DNA of 64,000 nt, taken from the NCBI RefSeq assembly GCF_022682495.2, contig NC_071389.1:103705951-103769950 (forward strand). Reading direction: 5' to 3'. Below, one piece after another: positions 46,030 to 56,836 of this stretch; the first letter of the stretch is position 1; each line of letters starts with the position of its first letter. Made by a program: the position numbers and the translations under genes. The notes below the pieces were generated by a model. The model did no database searches and had not been told where the DNA came from. It saw only the letters and a list, made by a program, of their open reading frames with translations. This DNA comes from Desmodus rotundus. Its lineage: Eukaryota; Chordata; Mammalia; Chiroptera; Phyllostomidae.

Positions 46030-46390
46030 CTAATATTTACTCATTTTCCCTTGATTTTTATTGTTGACACTATTCCAGATATCCCTATTTTTACCCCCTT
46101 TGCTGTCCTCCACCCAGCTCCCACCCCCTTCCTTCTGGCCATCACCACACTCTTGTCTATGGTGATGGCCAGAAGGAAGGGGGTGGGAGCTGGGTGGAGG
46201 ACAGCTAAGGGGGTAAAAATAGGGACATAGAGCATATACGTTCTTTGGCTAATTCTTTCACCCAATCTGCCTCTCACAGCTCAGTCATATACCCATGCCT
46301 CTGTTTCTATTTTGTTCCTTAGTTAATTTTGTTCATTAGATTTTACATATAAGTGAGATCATATGGTATTTGTCTTTCTTAACCTTCTTT
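46030..46390 (-). mobile_element. L1 3'-end fragment containing a palindrome
   Basis: Plus-strand phrases ATTTTTATTGTTGACACTAT, CATATACGTTCTTTGGCTAA and AGTGAGATCATATGGTATTT are the antisense of an L1 3' end (compare 57895-57915). The pyrimidine-rich part typical of the L1 3' UTR is present twice in inverted orientation. Confidence 0.7.
46082..46225. repeat. Inverted repeat, 65-bp arms, 14-bp spacer
   Basis: Left arm 46082-46146 starts TCCCTATTTTTACCCCCTT and ends CTTCTGGCCATCACC. Right arm 46161-46225 is its reverse complement with one mismatch by my reading (46101 against 46207). The spacer is 46147-46160. Confidence 0.93.
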
Positions 46391-46399
46391 ATAACTTCT

Positions 46400-46515
46400 A
46401 CACAGCACCTTTACCTCTGAGAACTCATATAAGTCTTACACAACACTTTGAGTTTGCTGGAATTATTTAAGGTTCACAGATAAAGAAATTGAGTTCAGAG
46501 ACATTAACACACTTT
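46400..46515 (+). mobile_element. Probable MIR fragment
   Basis: GGTTCACAGATAAAGAAATTGAG then TTCAGAGACATTAACACAC is a diverged MIR core. Confidence 0.5.
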
Positions 46516-46659
46516 TCCCACAGTTATTTTTGTTATTATACAGCTTATAATAATAACCCACATTGCATAACTTTGTAAGTATCCAGGCTAATTTAAAAAG
46601 GTATCAGTATGAGACAGTGCTCGGCAGAGTGGCTTGCTCAGAGGTAGCCTCAGTAGATT

Positions 46660-46830
46660 CTATTGTCCCTTCTCCAGGCACATCCTGTCATCTCTACAAG
46701 GCTATTAAACAGGAGTCATCTTCCCTAAACCACAGATGAGCAAACTAGACGTAAAAGACCCAGAAGGCTTGATCAAAGTGATACAGCTAACAAGTAGCCA
46801 CATCGGGGTTTGAAAGACCTCAGCCTTTTG
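46660..46830 (+). mobile_element. Probable MIR fragment
   Basis: AACCACAGATGAGCAAACT then GGCTTGATCAAAGTGATACAGC and GGGGTTTGAA is a diverged MIR core and tail. Confidence 0.5.
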
Positions 46831-49589
46831 TGAGGTTGGAATACATAATTCGATTTGAATATATGCCCAAGAGAGCTTTCATGTAACAGGTTAATTATTT
46901 TAAACTTCCCTAGTATTTCAACAACTGGCACTCACATAAGTACACTCTCTGTTTTTAAAAATGTTGTAAGACCAGTGACTTTAACTAGAGCTCACTTGAG
47001 AGGAAAGTGTTCTCCAAACACCTCCCTGTTGCAGGGTCAAGACATGTGTTTGATTATGAAATGCTTATGCCAAGACAAACAGAAGGAAGATGATCTTCTA
47101 CCAGGGCAGGGAGGAGCCCTGTGTTGTGAGCTCTGCGAAAAGGGGACTGAGCTGTGCTTCTTAAACCCCCCTGGCACCTGGGGTGCGCCCTCACTTCCCA
47201 TCTCAGCCTGGTGATTCGCCATGTGGACGGAGGCCTGAATTAATGGAGATGCTGGGTGTTGGAGGAAGTGGTAGTGACCCGGCAAGTGTTTTTTCCTTCA
47301 CCTGAGTCAGTCCCAACACAGCCAAGACCGGATGGGCTGGTAAAAGGGCGTGGGTCCTTGTCCTCAACCACCAGTGAAGAAGCAGACCAGTCCTCAGTGA
47401 GGAAGGAATGACAGGTTGCTGCCTTGAACTTGGCATGGGAGTGACTGGGGAAGCTAAGGTGACAGTGCCCAGGCCTTGTGCAGACGGCAGGCATAAGACG
47501 CTCCGATCCCTGCGGACAGAGATCAGCCACCAGGCCCTGACTTGCAGGGCTGGACAAGACCACCAGGCTTCAGGCCATGTGGATCCGGGTCAGAAAGAGG
47601 CCAGGCTAGAGGCCATGAGGAACTCCCTGGAAACCTGAACCTCTCGTCAACTACATTTTGGTTGTGGTCGCAGGAGGCAGCAGAGCACCCCTGGGCTACG
47701 TCCTAGCAGTCAGAGAATGGGAGATGCAGGCATCTCCAACCCTAAGTTCTGGAAAGATTTGTTCCTACCTCCTTCCCATTTGCTTGCTCAACCCCATCCT
47801 GGGCGGTAACAGCGCCAATTCTCCATGAGATGCCTGAGACAAGGTGAGGAAGACAAGGGTGCTGCCGGGGAAAGCTTACATTCACATAAAAAGTGAGACA
47901 GCAATTCTCACACAGCAGAAGACAGTCTGGGTGGGCCTTGGCGCTGTACTCATGTTCCTGCGAGGGTGCTCCTGCCTGAGTAGGACCTCAAGGTGCTCCT
48001 TGCTCCTCCCTTCTTCCCTCCCTATCGCTCCCCTCCTGTCCTCTTCTTCATCCCCCCCTTCCCATGAGAGGACAGACCTTCCTCATCCATGAATTTGGGA
48101 GACAGTGTTGGCCCGCGAGGCTGAGCACCCTCTGGTCCCTCTGGTGTGGTTCTGGCCTGCTCTGTGCTGGGGGGGCCCATTGATTGGTCAGGCTGCACCC
48201 ATGTGGGAGAGGCCAGCAGGCAGAGAGCAGGCAGCTAACCAACAATTTTGGAAAGAGGCATCAAAAGCCACTTTATCCTGCCTCTATAAAGCTAACATTT
48301 GATTTCCATCTGCCCATCCTGTGTCTTCTCATTTTGTTCTGAACTTGGGAGGGAGTCCCCACAGAGCCCTAGTAAAGGCCTATGATTAAGTGCAAGCTTG
48401 TGAAAGCCCAGTGTCTGTTGGATCTGTGTCCACAGAACAAAGGCAGGAGTGGTTCACTCTGCCTCAGGTAGCTGGGGTGAAGAAATTCCAACAAAGCCTG
48501 GACACAGCCTGCTTGAGGAGAAATAGAACCTCACTAGGCAGAGGTGGGACAGTGAGGCGTGCTGGACTGGAGTGACAGTGTGAGCTGAGAGTGACGCTCC
48601 CGGTGTGCCATGTGAGTGCCTTCTGGAAGTCGGTGCCAGACAGACCCTCTTCATGGGTCAGGGGTCCTCCCTTCATGGGGACCATACACCCCCCCCAAGA
48701 CTTCCCTCAAAGATCCTCTTACTTCCCACACCCTTGCCCAGAACCAGGGCCAACCCTCTCTAGCTGGTTAAAGTCTAGAGCCACCGTCTTCTGTCATCTA
48801 CTATGGCCATGAAGGACCCTCCTTGGATTTTTCTTCATTGTCTTTATTCACCCAAGCTCATGTCCCATCATTTCTGGAAGACTCTGAGTCTCCCTGTCCA
48901 GCTGACCTTGACCATCACCTCAGGAACATCCAGTGTGGTCAGATGGTCTCCCCGATGTCACAGAGAGTAGATGTCTCATGATCTCTGCCCACCCCCATGG
49001 ATCACGGTCACAGTACAGCATGCTCCCTCTGCTGCCGCCCAGAGGCTCCTCTCTGTTTAGCACTTGCTCTGTTCAGGGGATTCCTGGCCAAAGAGACATG
49101 GAGACACACACTGCATTCTTTCAATCTTCAAAGCAAAGAATAGGTCAGTTTTCCAAGTCATTGTGAGAAGCCAAGCTTCTAAGACAAAGAATCAAGCCCA
49201 GAGCTTTTCAGGAAACTCCTTTTATTTCCTAAGTCAGATATGCAGGGCCTGGGAGAGTCAAGTTCGGAGACAGAAGGTGTCATGGTGGCCACCAGGGGCT
49301 GGGGAAGTAGGAGTCAGGGGGTGACCCTCCTGGTTTCTCAGCCCTTTAATGGTCACCCTCTCAGAGGGCCCCAGAGCCACCTCCACAACACACTCTGGAG
49401 GCTGGTCAGTAAGGGTCAGTCCAAGCCAAGTGCTAGGGACACTGTCAGGTCAGTGGTGTGTGCCCTTCTGTGGCTCATCCCTGACAGTACTGTCAGTCTG
49501 TCACCATTTCCATCTCTGGGGCTGAGACAGGTGAGCATCCTTATCTCTCACGGAGGCAGTCCACCTATGAGGTTTGTGGCTCTTGTCAG
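46831..49589. other. Low-copy DNA, no gene or repeat recognised
   Basis: Moderately GC-rich with overlapping frames up to 119 codons on both strands. None shows a domain or a known connexin sequence. GJB2, which lies next to GJA3 in other mammals, is not here. Confidence 0.45.
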
Positions 49590-49829
49590 CACCTGAAAGA
49601 AATTCTCAGTTTCATCCACTTTACTGTTGATTCCCTGTAAATTGTTCTTTATTTCAATTAGTGTTTCCTTCATTTCTGACTGGATTTTTTTAAAGCCGTT
49701 GAGGTCCTCACTAAGTTCCTTGAGCATCCTTATAATCAGGTTTTTGAGCTCATCATCTGATGGATTGCTTATCTCCATTTCATTTAGCTGTTTTTCTGGA
49801 GTTTTGATCTGTTCCTTCATTTGGGCCAT
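49548..49829 (-). pseudogene. Old L1/HAL1 ORF1 N-terminal fragment
   Basis: Frame of 93 codons. MAQMKEQIKTPEKQLNEMEI, NPSDDELKNLIIRMLKELSE and QSEMKETLIEIKNNLQGINS correspond to the N-terminal and coiled-coil start of the HAL1 ORF1s at 3504 and 55780. The last codons (after ETENFF) run out of the homologous part. Confidence 0.75.
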
Positions 49830-51310
49830 GTTTCTTTTTCTTTGTCTCCTAATTTTGTCAGCCTCGTTGTATTTGTTTCTATGTATTAGGTAGAGCTGCT
49901 ATGACTCCGTGTCTTGCTGGCTTGGCCTAATGTAGTAGGTGTCTGGTAGGGTCCAGTGGCACAGCCTCCCTGTTCACCCAAGGTGGGTACTTGAAGTGCA
50001 TCCTTCATGTGGGTTGAGCACATCCTCCTCTTGTATTTGAGCCTTGATTGCTGTTTGCAAGTCAATAAGAGGTGTTTACCCAGGCTGGTCAGTTGCAAGC
50101 ACTGGCTGTGACTACTAATCACCAGCTTCTACTTTCTGTGGAGGATCAGCTCTGCAGGGGCAGGGTGGTGGTGTTCTGACATGGTCTGTAGCTGTCTACT
50201 GGGTGTGCAGGCTCTGGGGTTTCCTGCATGGGGCAGGCCAAGGTCAGCCCCAGCCTGTGTTCTGCATAGGGCTACCCTGCATGAACTATAAAGCAATCTG
50301 TGATAGCTGCTACTTGTGCTGGGCTTGGAGATTCCCAGGTGAATCCAAGCTGAGAATCTAGGCTTGCTGCTGTTAGTATTTCCTTCATTTTTGACTGGAA
50401 TTTTTAAAGCTGTTGAGGTCCTCACTAAGTTCCTTGAGCATCCTTATAACCAGTTTTTTGAACTCTTCATCTGATGGATTACTTATCTCCATTTTGGGGT
50501 CTGGGGTCTGGGGCCATTTAGCAAGAGGAGTGGGGGTTGGAGGCTCACTGAGGCTGGCTGTTGCTTTTAGAATAGGATTTAAGAAGTTGTGAAGCATGAG
50601 CGAAGACCGGCCATTTATACAGAAAAGTCACTGTTAACAGCCTGGGAAGGTCCATAAGTGGTTGGCATGGAGTCTCAGGGGATCCCTAGGGTGGGGCAAA
50701 CAGTGTTAGTGAAGTTGATGGAGTCTCAGATATGGTATCCACTTGCTGGCTCTGTGGGGCAAGGGTTCAGAAAAGGGACAATGGTCTCTGCCTGCCTTTC
50801 TGTGTGGGAAAAAGCTGTGCCCCAGCTCTCACCTTGAAGCCAGACACTTCAGTTCCTCCCTGTATACCACTGGTGCCTTTCAAGCTGCTATCGCAGTGCT
50901 GGAGCTCAGAGGGAGTGAGTATGAGTAAGTCCGTGTGTGAGTTCTTTAAGAGGAACTGCTTGGGACTCTGGATGTTTCTTCCAGTGACTCAATCCCTGCT
51001 GGATTTTGCAGCTAGAAGTTATGGGGACTTCCTGTCACTGGAAACCTGTGCTGGGGGGCTTGATGTGGAACTGGGACTCCTTGCTCCCAAGATATCTTTC
51101 CTAAATTTTTAACCACCACACGTGGATGTGGGACCATCCCATTCTGTGTTTCTGCTACTACTATCAGTTTGGATGGATGTGGCTTCTTTAATTCCTTAGT
51201 TGTCAGATTTCCATTCAACTTGATTTCTGATGGTTCTGAGTGGTAGTTATTCTATAGTTTAGCTGTAGTTTTGATGTGGTTGTGTGAGGCGGTGGCCATC
51301 CTCTTGACCA
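49590..51310 (-). mobile_element. Old L1 5' region with ORF1 start and 5' UTR in two copies
   Basis: Minus strand: an ORF1 N-terminus at 49829-49590 (MAQMKEQIKTPEKQLNEMEI), 5' UTR sequence 49830-50365, then a second copy of the ORF1 N-terminal segment at 50370-50500 and more 5' UTR to about 51310, ending with GAGGCGGTGGCCATCC on the plus strand (antisense of the usual 5' start). No ORF2 follows at 49589. It could be an old HAL1 or an L1 fragment. Confidence 0.65.
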
Positions 51311-51339
51311 GCAGTCCTGAGAACTTCTTTTTTTAAAAA

Positions 51340-51845
51340 GACTGTATAATAATCCATGTATATATAGATCACATTTTGCCTAACCATTCATCTGCTGATG
51401 GACACTTCCATCATTGCTTCCACATTTTAGTTACTGTGAATAATGCTATGAACATGGATGTATGTATATTTCTTGTAAACTCTACTTTCAATTATTTTGG
51501 GTATGTACCTAAAAGTGGAATTGCTGGATCATAGGGTAATTCTATTTTTTAATTGTTTGAAGAACCTCCATATTGTTGTCCACTGTGGTAGCACCATTTT
51601 GCATTTCAACCAATAGTGCATAAGCATTCCAATTTCTTCACATCTTCTGCAATACTTGTTATTTTCTGCCTTTTTTGGATAGTAGCCATCCTATTGTGTG
51701 TGAGGTGGTCTCTCATTGTAATTTTGAGTTTTAATTTCCCTAATAATTAGTGATATTGAGCATCTTTTAATGTGCTCACTTGCCATTTGTATATCTTTTT
51801 TTTTTTTTTTTGGAGAAATGTCTTTTCAAGGAATTTGTCCATTTT
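51340..51845 (-). mobile_element. Old L1 3' ORF2 fragment
   Basis: Plus-strand phrases ACTGTATAATAATCCATGTA, GAATAATGCTATGAACATGG, GAATTGCTGGATCATAGGGT and GAGCATCTTTTAATGTGCTC are antisense L1 ORF2 3' sequence. Broken at 51845 by a second L1 3' end in the same orientation. Confidence 0.75.
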
Positions 51846-53459
51846 CATTTTATTTTATTTTTTAAGTTTCTTTTAATAGTTCATTCTTTGGTATTTTTTC
51901 CACTACCATTTATCCCCACTATCCCCTCTTCCACCTCCACCCATCCTTCTTCCCCTCTGCAATTGATGCACTGTTGTCCATGTCCATGAGTTCTTTTTCT
52001 CTTTTTGTTCAATCACTCCACCCCTCCTCCTGCCTCCCAGAACAGTCAGCCTTCTCTCTATCTATGAGTGTGTCTCTATTTTGCTTGTTAGTTCAATTTT
52101 TAAAATTAGATTCCACATATGAGTGAAATCATTTGGTACTTATCTTTTTCTGACTGGCTGATTTCACTTAGCATAATGTTCTTTAGGCCCATCCATGCTG
52201 TTGCAAAGGGTAAAATTTTCTTTTATTTTTTTCTGCTGAGTAGTATTCCATTGTGTAAATGCACCATAGCTGTTTTATCCATTCATCTACCTATGGACAC
52301 CTGGGCTGCTTCTAAATCTTGGTGATTGTAAATAATGCTGCAATGAACATAGGGATGCATTTTTCTTTCAAATTAGTGTTTTGGGTTTCTTTGGATAAAT
52401 TCCCAGAAGTAGAATAGTTGCATTGTAAGGTAATTCATTTGTAATTTTTAAAAAATATTTATTTTCATAGAGCTGGAAAGGAAAGGAGAAAGAGAGGGAG
52501 AGATACATTCATGGGTGAAACATCATTGGTTGCCTCTTGCATGCCCCCAATTGGGAACCTGGCCAGCAACCCAGGCAGATATCCTGACTGGGAATCAAAC
52601 AGGCAACCTTTCAGTTTGTGGGATGATGTCCAACCTACTGAGCCACACCAGTCAGGTTCCATTTTTAATTTTTTGAGGAAACTCCATACTGTTTTCCATA
52701 GTGGCTGTATCAGTTTGCATTCCCACTAAAGTGCACTAGGGTTCCCTTTTCTCCACATCCTCCCTAGCACTTGTTGTTTGTTGATTTATTGAAGATAACC
52801 ATTCCAACAGGTGTGAGGTGATATCTCATTGTGGTTTTAATTTTCATCTCTCTGATGATTAGTGATGTTGAGCATCTTTTCATATGTCTGTTGGTCATCT
52901 GTATGTTCTCTTTGGAGGAGTGTTTATTCACACCCTTTGCCTATTTTTAATAGGTTTGTATATTATTTTGGTGCTGAGTTTTATGAGTTCTTCATAAATT
53001 TTGCATATTAACCCCTTATCTGAAGTGTTGGAGAATATATTCTCCAATGTAGTCAGTTGTCTTTTCATTTTGTTGATGGTTTCCTTTGCTGTGCAAAACC
53101 ATTTTAGTTTTATATAGTTCCATTTTTCTCTTGTTTCCCTTGCCTGAGAAAATATATCAGAAAAAATATTGCCACAAGCAATACCAAGATAAAACTGCCT
53201 ATGTTTTCTTCTAGGATTTTTATGGTTTGAGTCAAACATGAAAGTCTTTAATCCATTTTCAATTTATTCTGCGTGGCATATGAGGGTGTTCTAATTTCAT
53301 TTTTCTGCACATATCTGTCCAATTCTCCCAACACCATTTATTGAATAGAATATTTTTAGCCATTGTATATTTTTGCCTCCTCAGTCAAATATTAATTGAC
53401 TGTATTGGTGTGGGTTCATTTCTGGGTTCTCTATTATGTTCCATTAATCTGTATGTTTG
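51846..53459 (-). mobile_element. L1, older type, 3' UTR and ORF2 3' part
   Basis: Starts with the L1 3' UTR (pyrimidine-rich 51890-52060), then antisense ORF2 (TGAGTGAAATCATTTGGTAC, GCAATGAACATAGGGATGC, TGAGGTGATATCTCATTGTG). The minus-strand frame 53239-52928 (103 codons) is ORF2 tail sequence with the [20 protein letters not shown] motif. A SINE (52445) and HAL1 copy c (53460) interrupt it. The L1 continues at 57250 and again at 63738. Confidence 0.85.
52445..52660 (-). mobile_element. Ves-type SINE
   Basis: Minus-strand head CCTGACTGGTGTGGCTCAGT at 52660, B-box-like GGTTGCCTGTTTGATTCC, A-rich tail near 52450. Target duplication approximate (CATTTGTAATTTTT against CATTTTTAATTTTT). Confidence 0.87.
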
Positions 53460-54127
53460 CAGACTTCCAGCCAAGATGGAGGCATAGGTAGATAAACTTT
53501 GCCTCCTTGCACAACCAAAAGAAGGACAAAAACAAATTTAACATCAAAAGAACCATAACTTCCAGAAAGTCAAACTGTATGGAAGTCCGACAACTAAGAA
53601 GTTAAAGAAGAAACATTCATCAAGACCAGCAGGAGCAGCAGAGATGGGCAGCGGGGGCAGAAAGGATGCTTGGCAAGGCAGTGGCTGGTGGACTGGGTGA
53701 GGCAGGGGCTGGAGGACTAGGTGGTTCCACATTTGCATGAAGATAACATGGGGAGATAACATGGAGAGTGAAACATACTGGGTGACCCTGGGTTCTAGCA
53801 CATTGAAATAAAGCCTCAAAAGCTCCGACTGAAAAAACCTGTGGGAGTTGAGGCAGCAGGAGAAACTCCCAGCCTCACAGGAGAGTTCATTGGAGAGACC
53901 CACAGAGTTCAAGAATGTACACAAACCCACCCACCTGGGAATCAGCACCAGAAAGGCCCATTTTGCTTGTGGTTAGTGGGGGAAGTGACTGAAAGCTGGC
54001 ATTTTTCCTTTTTGGACCCCTTCCCCACATACAGCGTTACAGTGCAGCAAAGTGGGTGCCCCACCCTGGCAAATACCTAAGGCTCTGCCCCTTACTATGT
54101 AACAGGCGTATGGACACACAAAAAAAT

Positions 54128-54687
54128 ATGGCTCAAATGAAAGAATACAGCAAATCTCCAGAAAAAGAACTAGGTGATAAAGAGATAGCTAACCTATCAG
54201 ATACATGGTTCAAAGCACTGGTAGTCAGGTTGCTCACAGAAAAGTTTGAGTATGGTCGCAAAATAGAGGGAAAAGTGAAGGCTAAGAAAAGTGAAATAAA
54301 GGAAAATATACAGGGAACCACCAGTGACAGGAAGGAAACCGGGACTCAAATCAACAGTTTGGAGCAGAAAGAAATAAACATTCAACCAGAACAGAATAAA
54401 GAAACAAGAATTCAAAAAAATGAGGAGAGGCTTAGGAACCTCCATGACAACTTTAAATGTTCCAACATCCAAATCATAGGGGTGACAGAAGGAGAAGAAG
54501 AAGAACAAGAAATTGAAAATTTATTTGAAAACACAATGAAGGAGAACTTCCTCAATCTGGCAAAGGAAATAGACTTCCAGAAAGTCCAGGAAGCTCAGAG
54601 AGTCCCAAAGAAGTTGGACCCAAGGATACAAACAGCAAGGCACACCATAATTACATTACCCAAGATGAAAGATAAGGACAGAATCTT
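54128..54687 (+). pseudogene. HAL1 copy c ORF1, 5' part
   Basis: Open from MAQMKEYSKSPEKELGDKEI at 54128. It has a Lys/Glu-rich coiled-coil-like part, the acidic motif GVTEGEEEEQEIENLF and the RRM end RHTIITLPKMKDKDR, where the insertion of copy d cuts it. In-frame sequence continues upstream to 54056 but that ATG is not in relatives, so 54128 is the likelier start. The C-terminal part is at 56553-56836. The inserted length between matching target bases (54681 and 56553) is 1872, a multiple of three, so the frame was open before the insertion. Confidence 0.85.
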
Positions 54688-56546
54688 TTTTAAAAAATAT
54701 ATTTATTGATTATGCTATTACAGTTGTCCCATTTCCCCCCCTTCACTCCACTCCACCCTGCCCACACCCTCCCTCCCACATTCCCCCCCTATAGTTCATG
54801 TCCATGGGTCATACTTATAAGTTCTTTGGCTTCTACATTTCCTACACTATTCTTACCCTCCCCCTGTCTATTTTCCACCTATCATCTATGCTACTTATTC
54901 TCTGTACCTTTCCCCCCCTCTCCCCCTCCCACTCCCCTATTGACAACCCTCCATGTGATCTCCATTTCTGTGGTTCTGTTCCTGTTCTAGTTGTTTGCCT
55001 AGTTTGCTCTCATTTTTGTTTCAGGTGTGGTCATTAATAACTGTGAGTTTGCTGTCATTTTTACTGTTCCTATTTTCGATCTTCTTTTTCTTAGGTAACT
55101 CCCTTTAACATTTCATATAATAATGGCTTGGTGATGATGAACTTCTTTAACTTGACTTTATCTGAGAAGCACTTTATCTTCCCTTCCATTCTAAATGATA
55201 GCTTTGCTGGATACAGTAATCTTGGATGTAGGTCCTTGCGTTTAATCTTGGGTAATGTAATTATGATGTGCCTTGGTTTGTTCCTCCTTGGGTCCAGCTT
55301 CTTTGGGACTCTCTGAGCTTCCTGGACTTCCTGGAAGTCTATTGCCTTTGCCATATTAGGGAAGTTCTCCTTCATTATTTGTTCAAATAAGTTTTCAATT
55401 TTTTGTTCTTCCTCTTCTCCTTCTGGCACCCCTATAATTCGGATGTTGGAACGTTTTAAGATGTCCTGGAGGTTCCTAAGCCTCTCCTCATTTTTCTGAA
55501 TTCTTGTTTCTTCATTCTTTTCTGGTTGGATGTTTCTTTCTTCCTTCTGGCCCTCACCGTTGATTTGAGTCCCAGTTTCCTTTGCATCACTATTGGTTCC
55601 CTGTACATTTTCCTTTGTTTCTCTTAGCATAGGCTTCATTTTTTCATCTGGTTTTTGAACAGATTCAACCAATTCTGTGAGCATCTTGATAACCATTGTT
55701 TTGAACTGTGCATCGGATAGGTTGGTTATCTCTTCCTCGCTTAGTTGTATTTTTTCTGGAGCTTTGAAGTGTTCTGTCATTTGGGCCTTTTTTTTTTTTT
55801 TTTAGTCTTGGCACGTCTATTACTTAAAGGGGTGGAGCCTTAGGTGTTCACTGGGGCGGGGTAACGCTGTTGGCTATGCTGTGACGCTGTACGTGGGGGA
55901 GGGGCCGAGAGGGAGCAATGGCGCCAGCTTAACTCTCCTCCGGATTTCAATCTTTCACTCCGCTACTCACAATCAAACTGGGCCCCTCCGGTGCTTATTC
56001 CCGAGTAGGTGGGCGTGTGCACGCCCTAGGCCCCTGTGGGTCTCTCCAACGACCTCTCCTGTGAGGCTGGGAGTCTCTCCTGCTGCCGCCCCAACCCCCA
56101 CGGGTGTTTTCAATCAGAGGTTTGAGGCTTTATTTCCCCGCGCTGGAGCCCTGGGTTGCGTGGTCTGCTTTGCTCCCCTCTGTTTGTCCGGTTTATCTGT
56201 GGGGTGCTAATGTGGGGCCACGGGGTGCTACCCCCCGCTCTGCCTGCCCCGTTCTCCACCAACTGAGTCCGGTCCTCTCGGTTTATCTGCTTGAATATGG
56301 GGCCGCAGGGTCTGCTAGTGGTCGGACTGCCTGCCCTGTTCATCCCACACTCCGCCAACCTCGGTCCCGCCACGGCCACTCGAGTCCTCTCCACCCCGGT
56401 GCCCGTCTCCACCCCTCCTACGGGTCTGGATGAATGTTTATTTTTTATTTCCTTGGTGTCGGACTTCCTTGCCGTTTGATTTTCTGTCAGTTCTGGTTGT
56501 GCTAGGAGGCGCAGTGTGTCTACCTACGCCGTCATCTTGGTTCTCC
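54688..56546 (-). mobile_element. HAL1 copy d, inserted in HAL1 copy c
   Basis: Minus-strand element of 1.86 kb: 5' start near 56546 with CCAAGATGACGGCG, GC-rich 5' UTR (56540-55790), ORF1 (55780-55091), 3' UTR with G-rich polypurine tract (about 54795-54730) and ACAACTGTAATAGCATAATC plus A-tail at 54688. Target duplication AGGACAGAATCTT at 54675-54687 and 56547-56559, identical. Very similar to copy a. A segment of about 85 bp in the 5' UTR (about 56200-56285) is absent in copy a. Confidence 0.92.
55091..55780 (-). CDS. HAL1 copy d ORF1, open, with internal in-frame deletion
   Basis: 229 codons without interruption. Start MTEHFKAPEKIQLSEEEITN; coiled-coil-like residues about 30-110; acidic RRM motif GVPEGEEEEQKIENLF at 118-132; IDFQEVQEAQRVPKKLDPRR at 148-166. 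At residues 180-182 the sequence jumps from LPKIK to KDLHPRLLYPAKLSF, leaving out about 45 residues present in copies a and c (RILEAAREK ... QARRGWQEV), which are the first part of the C-terminal domain. The frame is kept. L1 ORF1p needs this domain for RNA binding, so the product may be defective. Whether it is expressed is unknown. Confidence 0.8.
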   Translation of the reverse strand: MTEHFKAPEKIQLSEEEITNLSDAQFKTMVIKMLTELVESVQKPDEKMKPMLRETKENVQGTNSDAKETGTQINGEGQKEERNIQPEKNEETRIQKNEERLRNLQDILKRSNIRIIGVPEGEEEEQKIENLFEQIMKENFPNMAKAIDFQEVQEAQRVPKKLDPRRNKPRHIIITLPKIKRKDLHPRLLYPAKLSFRMEGKIKCFSDKVKLKKFIITKPLLYEMLKGVT

Positions 56547-56552
56547 AGGACA

Positions 56553-56836
56553 GAATCTTAAAAGCAGAAAGAGAAAAGGAGACAGTTGCCTACCAAGGAA
56601 TTCCCACAAGAGTATCAGCTGATTTATCAAAAGAAAACATGCAGGCAAGAAGGGGCTGGAGAGAAGTGTTAAAAGTCATGGAAGGGAAGAACTTACATCC
56701 AAGAATACTCTATCCAGCAAAGCTCTCATTTAGAATGGAAGGGCAGATAAAGTGCTTCCCAGATAAGGTCAAGTTAAAGGAGTTCATCATCATCAAGCCC
56801 TTATTACATAAGATGTTGAAGGGATTTATCTAAGAA
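56553..56836 (+). pseudogene. HAL1 copy c ORF1, 3' part
   Basis: Continues the frame cut at 54687: ILKAEREKETVAYQGIPTR, NMQARRGWREVLKVMEG, LHPRILYPAKLSFRMEGQ and the end KPLLHKMLKGFI before the stop at about 56834. This is the C-terminal domain of L1-type ORF1p, including the part missing from copy d. Confidence 0.85.

Noticed and set aside
53544..53948. Minus-strand frame of 134 codons, also seen in part at 39019-39339
   Set aside because: Antisense of the HAL1 5' UTR in copies c and b; repeated because the element is repeated.
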